A DNA stretch of 8,165 bases from an uncultured Alistipes sp. (GCA_910577475.1 CAJTLJ010000023.1:1-8165); one strand, 5' to 3'; shown: positions 1 through 6,013, numbered from the stretch's first letter. A program made the numbers and translations. Notes: generated by a model from the letters alone, not told the origin.

Positions 1-120
1 GATTCCGCTGCGCTGCACTCGGGGTGACAGCTGTGCTGTCATGTTGAGCGGAGGGGCGTCAGCCCCGTAGGCGAGACATCCCGACTTTCCAACCCCCCCC
101 CTCGACAGCCAGGGCGACAG
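1..120. repeat. Intergenic repeat-like element (two back-to-back arms)
   Basis: No convincing gene is visible here. The stretch looks like the TGTCAT...TGAGCGGAG / CTCGG...TGACAG class of dispersed intergenic repeats common in Bacteroidota; that resemblance is from memory. CTCGGGGTGACAG (18-30) and CTGTCATGTTGAG (36-48) form imperfect inverted arms around a short spacer. GGGGC-GTCA-GCCCC (53-66) is a perfect 5-bp hairpin. A run of nine C lies at 93-101, and a GGGCGACAG end-like sequence closes the block near 120. One reading is the tail of one copy (1-30) followed by a second copy (36-120). Copy number cannot be seen from one window. Confidence 0.4.
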
Positions 121-169
121 GGGTGCACGAAGAGAAATCGGGGTCGCCGGAGATTGTTTCGCGAAGATT

Positions 170-199
170 TTGCGGATTCGAAAAAACTTCCTATCTTTG
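170..199 (+). promoter_or_regulatory. Bacteroidota-type promoter of rplS
   Basis: TTG at 170-172 (within a TTTTG run), 19 bases, then TATCTTTG at 192-199 match the Bacteroidota sigma-70-type consensus TTG-N19-TAnnTTTG. Transcription would start near 205, giving a leader of roughly 138 nt before the L19 start codon. The start site is inferred, not observed. Confidence 0.7.
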
Positions 200-343
200 C
201 CTCCCCAAATGGGCGTATATCAACCTCTTTCATTGGGTGCAGGGCCGCAGCCGTCGAGGCGGGATTATTCGGCAGGAGCCGGGTATGGTAGGTCGGGCAC
301 AGCGGGAATGTTGGATGCGGAACGTAAAAAAATTGTTGCAACA

Positions 344-721
344 ATGAACAAAGATGCAATCATCAAGCTCGTCAACGAGCAGCTGTGGACCAAGCCCGAG
401 GCTGAGGTTCCTTCGTTCAAGGCCGGTGACACCATCACCGTGACCTACAAGATCGTCGAGGGTAGCAAGGAGCGCCTTCAGAGTTTCCGTGGCGTCGTGA
501 TCCAGATCAAGGGATCGGGCAAGACGAAGATGTTCACCATCCGCAAGATTTCGAACGGCGTGGGTGTGGAGCGTATCTTCCCTCTCTACTCGCCCCACAT
601 CGAGAAGATCGAGCTGAACAAGGTCGGCGTAGTTCGTCGCGCACGTATCTACTACCTGCGCAACCTGACCGGCAAGAAGGCCCGTATCAAGGAGAAGCGC
701 GTGGCAACGAAGGAGAAATAG
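344..721 (+). CDS. rplS: 50S ribosomal protein L19
   Basis: This 125-residue protein is bacterial ribosomal protein L19 (bL19), a large-subunit protein at the 30S-50S interface. The hallmark is FKAGDTITVTYKIVEG followed by the conserved block containing RLQSFRGVVI, then TIRKIS.GVGVER.FP and the basic segment VRRARIYYLR. The basic tail ends in KRVATKEK. I chose the ATG at 344 because L19 homologues begin just before the helix seen here as IIKLVNEQ. The frame stays open upstream (in-frame ATGs at 209 and 308), but the extra residues do not look like L19. No clear Shine-Dalgarno precedes 344. The gene is monocistronic, with its own promoter (170-199) and terminator (749-791). A perfect 14-bp palindrome overlaps the start codon (332-345). 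Confidence 0.97.
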   Translation: MNKDAIIKLVNEQLWTKPEAEVPSFKAGDTITVTYKIVEGSKERLQSFRGVVIQIKGSGKTKMFTIRKISNGVGVERIFPLYSPHIEKIELNKVGVVRRARIYYLRNLTGKKARIKEKRVATKEK

Positions 722-748
722 TCCGCTGTTGACGCAAGCGTGCATTGG

Positions 749-791
749 GAGCCGTCCGATTGTCGAATCGGGCGGCTCTTCGTTTTCTTCC
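749..791 (+). terminator. Intrinsic terminator of rplS
   Basis: GAGCCGTCCGATT (749-761) pairs with AATCGGGCGGCTC (766-778) around a GTCG tetraloop, giving a 13-bp stem with one G-U pair. A T-rich stretch (TTCGTTTTCTT) follows. It lies 27 bases after the rplS stop and separates rplS from the iron-sulfur operon. Confidence 0.88.
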
Positions 792-800
792 CACCGGCGG

Positions 801-825
801 CCTATTAAAAATAGGTATTTATACC
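801..825. promoter_or_regulatory. Candidate operator: two adjoining inverted repeats upstream of the operon promoter
   Basis: CCTAT-TAAAA-ATAGG (801-815) overlaps at its GG with GGTAT-TT-ATACC (814-825), a perfect 12-bp palindrome. The pair is AT-rich in a GC-rich region and ends one base before the -33 TTG at 827. That placement suits an activator or repressor site. No regulator is encoded nearby, and no known consensus is claimed. Confidence 0.4.
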
Positions 826-826
826 C

Positions 827-857
827 TTGCGAACCGGACCGCAGGGCCGTAACTTTG
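827..857 (+). promoter_or_regulatory. Promoter of the Hdr-like operon
   Basis: TTG (827-829), 20 bases, then TAACTTTG (850-857) match the Bacteroidota promoter consensus. Predicted transcription starts near 863, about 20 nt before the first ATG (883). The TAACTTT of the -7 box is also the left arm of an imperfect palindrome running 849-871, so a protein bound there would cover the box and the start site. Confidence 0.68.
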
Positions 858-871
858 CCGCGGAAAGTTAC
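849..871. promoter_or_regulatory. Imperfect palindrome overlapping the -7 box (possible operator)
   Basis: GTAACTTT (849-856) is the exact inverted copy of AAAGTTAC (864-871). The intervening GCCGCGG lets 10 of 11 positions pair about the centre at 860; only the G/G pair 857/863 fails. The predicted transcript starts inside the palindrome, so a full RNA hairpin would not form. That favours a DNA-binding site over an attenuator. The binding factor is unknown. Confidence 0.45.
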
Positions 872-882
872 AGAAGGCTTTT

Positions 883-1578
883 ATGGGCAAATATTTCGAT
901 AGGTTGATGGAGGACGTGCGCCTCAGGGAGGGGCTGCACGCCTGCATGAATTGCGGGGTCTGCACGGGCGTCTGTCCGGCGGCGGAGTTCTACAACTACG
1001 ACCCGCGGCAGATCGTGAGCATCGTCCAGACCCGCGACGACGAGGCGATCGAAGAGCTGCTGCGCAGCGACGTGATCTGGTACTGCGGCGAGTGCATGTC
1101 GTGCCGCCCCCGCTGCCCGCGCGGCAATACGCCCGGGTATGTCATCCAGGCGCTGAGGACTCTTTCGCAGAAGACGGGACTTTTCGTCGAGAGCGAGAAA
1201 GGGCGGCAGCAGCTGGCCCTGAAGCGTACTATCGGCGAGAATATTCTCCGGACGGGCTACTGCATCACGCCGCGGCTGGTGAAGCCCGAGCTGCACCCCG
1301 AGCAAGGAACCGTATGGCGGTGGATCATCGACCACGATACGGACCTCTATCCGCAGTTCACCCCCTCGTACCGGCAGGAAGGGGCCGGGGCGCTGCGGCG
1401 CATCGACGCGCAGTCGATGGAGGAGCTGCACCGGATCTTCGAGGTGACGGGAGGCAGGGAGATGTTCGACACCATAGAGAGCCACTCCGACCGCAAAGCG
1501 CGCGAGATGGGCTACGACGGCGCGGACGACGCATACATGATGGATGCCTTTACCAAAAACTCGAACGACCACTATTGA
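883..1578 (+). CDS. HdrC-like dicluster ferredoxin subunit, first copy
   Basis: A 231-residue cytoplasmic protein with two cysteine motifs that should each bind a [4Fe-4S] cluster. The first is C21-C24-C27-C31-P (CMNCGVCTGVCP) and the second C68-C71-C74-C78-P (CGECMSCRPRCP). This layout is that of HdrC, the subunit carrying electrons between HdrA and HdrB. There is no signal peptide or membrane segment. Residues 105-231 form a long tail without recognisable motifs. The ATG at 883 has AGAAGG five bases upstream, a reasonable Shine-Dalgarno. The stop is one base from the next start, so it leads a tightly coupled operon. Electron transfer is secure; the partner reaction is not known. Confidence 0.85.
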   Translation: MGKYFDRLMEDVRLREGLHACMNCGVCTGVCPAAEFYNYDPRQIVSIVQTRDDEAIEELLRSDVIWYCGECMSCRPRCPRGNTPGYVIQALRTLSQKTGLFVESEKGRQQLALKRTIGENILRTGYCITPRLVKPELHPEQGTVWRWIIDHDTDLYPQFTPSYRQEGAGALRRIDAQSMEELHRIFEVTGGREMFDTIESHSDRKAREMGYDGADDAYMMDAFTKNSNDHY

Positions 1579-1579
1579 T

Positions 1580-2662
1580 ATGCAACGAAGCTGGAACGAC
1601 TATCAGAAGGAGATTGCGGACGACCGTTACTACTACGCCCGCAGCTGCATCCGGCAGAACTTTTTCCCCGGCAGCGAAAAGGCGTTTCTGGAGATCCTGC
1701 AAAAGGATCTGGGGCGCGACGTGCTGGACGATCCGCTGCATACCTCCTGTACGGGAATCGGCTACCATTCGGACATCGTACCGCTGGAGACCATCATGAC
1801 GGTGGTGGCGCGGCAGTTCGCCCTGATGGACGAGGCGGGCTACGAGAACTTCATCTCGTCGTGCATCACCTCGTTCGGCATCTATACCGAGATGCTCGCC
1901 ACGTGGGAGGAGTTTCCCGAGACCGAGGAGCGCACGCGCGAGAATCTCTATAAGGCCACGGGGCGCGAATTCCGCAAGCCCAAGACCCTGGCCCACACCT
2001 CCGACATCGTTTTCCATTTCCGCGAACAGATCGCCCGGCAGGCGAAGCACCGGCTGGTGAACGCCGCCACGGGCGAGCCGCTGCGCGTGGTGGAGCACAT
2101 CGGATGCCACTATGCCAAGATTTTCCCGAAATCGGGCATCGGCGGTTCGGAGTTCCCCTATGTACTGGCGGGGATGATCGAGTCGTGGGGCGGCGAGTGC
2201 GTGGACTATCCCGAGCGGCGCCACTGCTGCGGATTCGGATTCCGCAACTACCTGGTGCAGGCCAACCGCGGCTATTCGATCGCCAACTCCCACAAGAAAC
2301 TGGAGAGCATGGCCCCCTACAAGCCCGACTTCATCGTGGCGAATTGTCCGGGCTGCGCCATGTTCCTCGACAAGTGGCAGTACGCCATCGCCGAGATGGA
2401 GGGGACGACTTACGGCGAGAACGGCCGCGGCATCCCCGTGCTGACTTACGAGGAGATGGCGGGGCTGGTGCTGGGCTACGACCCCTGGGAACTGGGCATG
2501 CAGATGCACCAGGTGGATGTGGAGCCCCTACTCGACAAGATGGGCATCGACTACGATCCGGCGGCCAAGTATCTGGGCCGCAACGGAAAATTCATCGGAC
2601 AACCCGCTTCGGCGGTGGTCAACTGCTGTGCGCAGGAGACCGTTTACAACATCAAGCTATGA
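1580..2662 (+). CDS. HdrB-like CCG-domain protein with a degenerate first CCG domain
   Basis: A 360-residue protein of the HdrB family (CoB-CoM heterodisulfide reductase subunit B), whose CCG domains bind noncubane iron-sulfur clusters and perform disulfide/thiol chemistry in methanogens. The second CCG domain is complete: C176, C216-C217 (RHCCGFG) and C256-x-x-C259 (NCPGC). The first has the right spacing but lost cysteines: C23, S56-C57 (TSCTGIGYH) and C95-x-x-S98 (SSCITS). A further C349-C350 pair sits near the C-terminus. I start at ATG 1580, one base after the hdrC stop; an in-frame ATG at 1544 would overlap hdrC and adds unrelated residues. The stop overlaps the next start in ATGA. The substrate is unknown, and methanogen heterodisulfide is unlikely in this organism. 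Confidence 0.85.
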   Translation: MQRSWNDYQKEIADDRYYYARSCIRQNFFPGSEKAFLEILQKDLGRDVLDDPLHTSCTGIGYHSDIVPLETIMTVVARQFALMDEAGYENFISSCITSFGIYTEMLATWEEFPETEERTRENLYKATGREFRKPKTLAHTSDIVFHFREQIARQAKHRLVNAATGEPLRVVEHIGCHYAKIFPKSGIGGSEFPYVLAGMIESWGGECVDYPERRHCCGFGFRNYLVQANRGYSIANSHKKLESMAPYKPDFIVANCPGCAMFLDKWQYAIAEMEGTTYGENGRGIPVLTYEEMAGLVLGYDPWELGMQMHQVDVEPLLDKMGIDYDPAAKYLGRNGKFIGQPASAVVNCCAQETVYNIKL

Positions 2663-3672
2663 AACAGATCATCGTCATAGGAGGCGGCATCGCCGGTCTG
2701 CAAACGGCCGTCCGCCTCGCCGAGCGCGGCCTGCGGCCCGTGGTCGTGGAGAAGGAGTCCGTGACCGGCGGCAAGCTGCGCGGCTGGCACAAGCTCTTCC
2801 CCTCGTTCACCCCCGCCGGAGAGGTCCTCGGGGCCTTGCAGGCGCGGGCTGCGGAGCTCGGCGTGGAGATTCGGACCGGCGTGACGGCCGAGCGCATCTC
2901 GCCCCGCGAGGTGGGGCTTTCGGACGGCCGGACGCTGGAGGGCGAGGCCGTGGTGGTCGCTACGGGATTCACCCTGTTCGACGCCCGGATCAAGGAGGAG
3001 TACGGCTACGGGATTTATGACAATGTCTTTACCTCGGCAGACATCGAGCGGATGTTCGAACAGGGGTGCGTCGCGAAAGCCGACGGTACGGCGCCGCGCC
3101 GCATCGCCATTCTCCACTGCGTCGGCTCGCGCGACGAGAAGGTCTGCCAGCGCCACTGCTCGAAGGTGTGCTGCATCACGGGCGTCAAGCAGGCGATGGA
3201 GCTCAAGCGGCTCTATCCCGGCGCCGATGTCTTCAATTTCTACATGGATATCCGCATGTTCGGCCCCGGGTACGAGGAGATGTACCGCGAGGCGCAGCAG
3301 CGGTACAACATCCACTTCGTGCGCGGCCGGATCTCGGAGACGAGCCCCACGATCGACGGCCGGTTGCAGATCAAGGCCGAGGATACGCTGACGGGACGTC
3401 CGCTGCGCATGAGCGTCGACATGCTGATTCTGCTGGTGGGCATGCGGGCCAACGACGAGAATGGCCGTCTCGAACGGGAGAGCGCTCTGCGTCGTGCCGA
3501 CAACGGTTTCTTCGCTCCGCGCGACCTCTTTCTGCACAATGTCGAGAGCCCTGTCGAGGGTATCTTCTACGCCGGTGCCGCCACGGCTCCGAAGAGCGTG
3601 GGCGAGTGTCTGAACGAAGCCGACGCGGCGGCCGACGCCGTGTGCAGGTACCTGAATCGGCGGAGATCATGA
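2659..3672 (+). CDS. HdrA-like FAD/Fe-S oxidoreductase, minimal form
   Basis: A 337-residue flavoprotein. The N-terminus has a dinucleotide-binding motif (IIVIGGGIAGLQTA, glycines 8, 9, 10 and 13), then VVVEKE..TGGK and the second FAD motif VVVATGF (98-104). The HdrA signature follows: HCVGSRDEKVCQRHCSKVCC with C154, C163, C167, C171 and C172, likely the cluster beside FAD. After it come DIRMFGPGYEEMY and VRGRI. The C-terminal GIFYAGAATAPKSVGE..NEADAAA closes the FAD fold. Methanogen HdrA is roughly twice as long and carries added ferredoxin domains, absent here. The length is closer to the short HdrA of sulfur-oxidiser sHdr clusters. ATGA overlaps link it to both neighbours. It probably distributes electrons between the HdrC-like proteins; whether it bifurcates is unknown. 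Confidence 0.87.
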   Translation: MKQIIVIGGGIAGLQTAVRLAERGLRPVVVEKESVTGGKLRGWHKLFPSFTPAGEVLGALQARAAELGVEIRTGVTAERISPREVGLSDGRTLEGEAVVVATGFTLFDARIKEEYGYGIYDNVFTSADIERMFEQGCVAKADGTAPRRIAILHCVGSRDEKVCQRHCSKVCCITGVKQAMELKRLYPGADVFNFYMDIRMFGPGYEEMYREAQQRYNIHFVRGRISETSPTIDGRLQIKAEDTLTGRPLRMSVDMLILLVGMRANDENGRLERESALRRADNGFFAPRDLFLHNVESPVEGIFYAGAATAPKSVGECLNEADAAADAVCRYLNRRRS

Positions 3673-4004
3673 GAGCCATCGACTGGGGATACGGCATCAG
3701 CAAGCCGCGGACGATCGACGTCGACCGCAACGACCTGCGCAAGAGCGACGAGATTCTGCGCGAGATGCCCGAATTGCAGGCCTGCATCGGCTGCGGCAGC
3801 TGCACGGCCGTCTGTACGGCGGGCAACCTCACTTCATACAATTTCCGCCGGGTGCATACGCTGGTGCGCCGCGGCGAGTATCAGGGCCTTTACGAGGAGC
3901 TCAACAAATGTATGCTCTGCGGGAAGTGCCGGCTGGTCTGCCCGCGTGGCATCAACACCCGGGCGCTGGTGATGCTCATCAAACGTAAACTGGGAGATTT
4001 TTAG
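3669..4004 (+). CDS. HdrC-like dicluster ferredoxin, second copy
   Basis: A 111-residue protein with two [4Fe-4S] motifs: C39-C42-C45-C49 (CIGCGSCTAVC, followed by T rather than the usual P) and C81-C84-C87-C91-P (CMLCGKCRLVCP). This is the HdrC arrangement without the long tail of the first copy. Its ATG overlaps the hdrA stop (ATGA), and its own stop is two bases before the membrane gene, so it is very likely the electron carrier between the flavoprotein and the membrane subunit. No signal peptide or membrane helix is visible. I am confident in the family but not in which neighbour it contacts. Confidence 0.85.
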   Translation: MRAIDWGYGISKPRTIDVDRNDLRKSDEILREMPELQACIGCGSCTAVCTAGNLTSYNFRRVHTLVRRGEYQGLYEELNKCMLCGKCRLVCPRGINTRALVMLIKRKLGDF

Positions 4005-4006
4005 CC

Positions 4007-5797
4007 ATGACCTTCTACGATCCTTTCTGTCTGCCGTTCATCTTCGGCGCGACGGTCCTCTTCACGACGCTGGCCGTCAAGTACGGATTGTGGCTCCACC
4101 GCCTGCCGAAGGCCGACAAACGGCTGATACGGCGCGGAATTCCTACCCGTGCCACGCTGGGAGCCATCGGCGAGGTCGTCAGCGAGTCGCTGCTCCACCG
4201 CCGGATCTTCCGTGTCAATCCGCTGCTGGGTTACATGCACATGAGCCTGGCCTTCGGCTGGTTCCTGCTGATCGCCGTGGGGTGGATCGAGACCGTCGCC
4301 GTGCTGGGATTCCGTTTCGTACCCTTGCAGGGGCATGTCTTCTTCAAGTATTTCGCGGCCCGGCAGGCCTTCGAGCATCTGCCGGTATTCGACTTTCTGA
4401 TGGATCTTTTGCTGCTGCTGGTCCTCTCGGGCGTCGCGCTGGCCTGGGGCAAGCGGCTCTATTCGCGGGCGATGGGCATGCGCCGCACCACGAAGCATAC
4501 GCCCGGCGACCGGATCGCCCTTTCGGCCTTGTGGTTCGTGTTCCCGGCCCGACTGGCGGCCGAGTGCGTCACGGCGGCCCTTTACGGCGGAGGCGGGTTT
4601 CTCACCGGATCGATCGGGGCGCTGTTGTCGGACCACCTGAGCATCCATCTGCTGCTGGCGCTTTTCCAGCCGCTGTGGTGGTTCTACTCCTGCTGTCTGG
4701 GGCTCTTCTTCGTCGCCCTGCCCTTCTCGCGCTACATGCACATCTTCACGGAGATTCCGCTCATCTTCCTGCGCCGGTACGGCCTGCATTCGCGGGAGAA
4801 GAAGGGCTCCTACGACCATTTCCAGGTCGAGGCCTGTTCGCGTTGCGGCATCTGCATCGACCCCTGCCAGCTGCAGAGCGTACTGGGAATTCACGACGTG
4901 CAGTCGGTCTATTTTCTGCGCGACCGGCGGAGCGAACGTCTGGCTCTCTCCGTGGCGAACGACTGCCTGATGTGCGGCCGCTGCGCCGAGCGCTGTCCTG
5001 TGGGGATCGATCTCAATACCTTGCGGTTGAATTCTCGCGACCGCATGCGCAATGTCCCGGATGAAAACCGCTTCGACTACCTGAGCGGCGTGGACCGCTC
5101 GCAGGGGATGGGCAAGGTGGGGTATTTCGCCGGGTGCATGACCCTGCTGACGCCCCGCACCCTTCAGGCGATGGAGCGCATTTTCCAGGCGGCCGGCGAA
5201 GAGGTGTGGTGGGCCGACCGGGAGGGCGGCGTCTGCTGCGGCCGGCCTCTGAAGCTCTCGGGCGAGACCGATTCGGCCCGCAGGATGATGGATTACAACC
5301 GCGACCTTTTCGTTCGGCATGGCATCACGACGCTGGTGACCTCGTGTCCGATCTGTCTGAAGGTGTTCCGCGAGGAGTACGATCTGGAGGGGATCGAGGT
5401 GATTCACCACTCGGAGTATATCCTGCGTCTGCTGCGCGCCGGCCGGCTCCGGGTGCGGCGGACGGAGGACCGTTATACCTACCACGACCCTTGCGAACTG
5501 GGGCGCGGCAGCGGAATCTACGACGAGCCGCGTGCCGTGATCGGGGCGTTGGGTGAGCTCGTCGAGCCGGCCCATACGCGCGAGCACGCCCTCTGCTGCG
5601 GCTCTTCGGTAGCCAATACGGTGATTTCCGACGGTCAGCAGCTGCAACTGGCCCGCCATACGGCCGACGAGTTGCGGGCTACGGGGGCGTCGACCATCGT
5701 CACGGCCTGCCCGCTCTGCAAGAAGGCGATTGCCCGCGGTGCCGAATCTACCCCCGTGGCCGATCTTTCGGAGGTGGTGGCTGCCCGCATCGTATGA
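4007..5797 (+). CDS. Membrane-anchored HdrE/NarI-like and HdrD-like fusion protein
   Basis: A 596-residue fusion. Residues 1-245 hold about five membrane helices (roughly 8-29, 76-101, 126-147, 168-192, 214-240), like the cytochrome b subunits HdrE, NarI and DsrM. H78, H210, H214 and H245 are candidate haem ligands. Two [4Fe-4S] motifs follow: C277-C280-C283-C287 and C320-C323-C326-C330-P. Then come two complete CCG domains: C377, C410-C411, C447-x-x-C450; and C496, C530-C531, C568-x-x-C571, as in HdrD/DsrK. The ATG at 4007 is two bases after the upstream stop. The likely role is electron exchange between menaquinone and the cytoplasmic Hdr-like subunits. The substrate at the CCG clusters is unknown; DsrMK-like and GlcF/LutA-like chemistry are alternatives. 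No signal peptide is needed beyond the first helix. Confidence 0.87.
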   Translation: MTFYDPFCLPFIFGATVLFTTLAVKYGLWLHRLPKADKRLIRRGIPTRATLGAIGEVVSESLLHRRIFRVNPLLGYMHMSLAFGWFLLIAVGWIETVAVLGFRFVPLQGHVFFKYFAARQAFEHLPVFDFLMDLLLLLVLSGVALAWGKRLYSRAMGMRRTTKHTPGDRIALSALWFVFPARLAAECVTAALYGGGGFLTGSIGALLSDHLSIHLLLALFQPLWWFYSCCLGLFFVALPFSRYMHIFTEIPLIFLRRYGLHSREKKGSYDHFQVEACSRCGICIDPCQLQSVLGIHDVQSVYFLRDRRSERLALSVANDCLMCGRCAERCPVGIDLNTLRLNSRDRMRNVPDENRFDYLSGVDRSQGMGKVGYFAGCMTLLTPRTLQAMERIFQAAGEEVWWADREGGVCCGRPLKLSGETDSARRMMDYNRDLFVRHGITTLVTSCPICLKVFREEYDLEGIEVIHHSEYILRLLRAGRLRVRRTEDRYTYHDPCELGRGSGIYDEPRAVIGALGELVEPAHTREHALCCGSSVANTVISDGQQLQLARHTADELRATGASTIVTACPLCKKAIARGAESTPVADLSEVVAARIV

Positions 5798-5867
5798 TTT
5801 TTTGCGTTGCAACTTGCTGAATTACATGGTGTAGCTTGCTGAAGTCCGCTTTAGGTGCGATTTTTAT
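5798..5867. other. Spacer after the Hdr-like operon with a 9-bp direct repeat
   Basis: No gene and no convincing intrinsic terminator are visible between the operon stop and the tRNA promoter. CTTGCTGAA occurs twice, at 5813-5821 and 5835-5843, 22 bases apart (about two helical turns). A GTTGCAAC palindrome sits at 5806-5813. Either operon transcription ends by another mechanism, or it reads through into the tRNA. Confidence 0.4.
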
Positions 5868-5898
5868 TTGGCAGAACCGTTTTTTTGTATTATCTTTG
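5868..5898 (+). promoter_or_regulatory. Promoter of the initiator tRNA
   Basis: TTG (5868-5870), 20 bases, then TATCTTTG (5891-5898) match the Bacteroidota promoter consensus. The inferred start near 5904 leaves a 5' leader of about 34 nt to be trimmed by RNase P. Confidence 0.7.
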
Positions 5899-5937
5899 CA
5901 GAGCAAAAGCGAGATATCACACCGATAGACGATATAT

Positions 5938-6013
5938 CGCGGGATGGAGCAGTTGGCAGCTCGTTGGGCTCATAACCCAAAGGTCGGAGGTTCGAGTCCT
6001 CCTCCCGCTACCA
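5938..6013 (+). tRNA. Initiator tRNA-fMet (anticodon CAT at 5971-5973)
   Basis: A full 76-base cloverleaf with encoded CCA (6011-6013). The acceptor stem pairs CGCGGGA with TCCCGCT, with positions 1 and 72 unpaired (C1 opposite T72). The anticodon stem TTGGG/CCCAA has the three consecutive G-C pairs of initiators around loop CTCATAA. The D stem has A11-T24. The T arm is GGAGG-TTCGAGT-CCTCC. The 1-72 mismatch, the G-C run and A11-T24 mark the formylatable initiator rather than elongator tRNA-Met. Bacterial initiators I know usually have A72; T72 keeps the required mismatch. Confidence 0.95.

Noticed and set aside
868..1572. 234-codon minus-strand open frame opposite the first HdrC-like gene
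   Set aside because: Shadow of the plus-strand gene, whose two cysteine motifs are unambiguous.
1544..1579. Upstream ATG for the HdrB-like gene
   Set aside because: It would overlap the HdrC-like gene by 35 bases and add residues unlike HdrB; the ATG at 1580, one base after the stop, fits the operon spacing.
2104..2658. Open frame upstream of and in frame with hdrA, overlapping hdrB
   Set aside because: The translation is low-complexity Arg/Gly-rich; HdrA begins with its FAD motif right after the ATG at 2659.
883..5797. Methanogen-type HdrABC acting on CoM-S-S-CoB
   Set aside because: The bacterial context (rplS, tRNA-fMet, bacterial promoters) and minimal HdrA make methanogenic heterodisulfide an unlikely substrate.
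4001..5812. 603-codon open frame antisense to the membrane fusion gene
   Set aside because: It mirrors a G/C-ending codon pattern on the plus strand; the translation is rich in Arg, His, Gln and Pro with no domain, while the plus strand has clear motifs.
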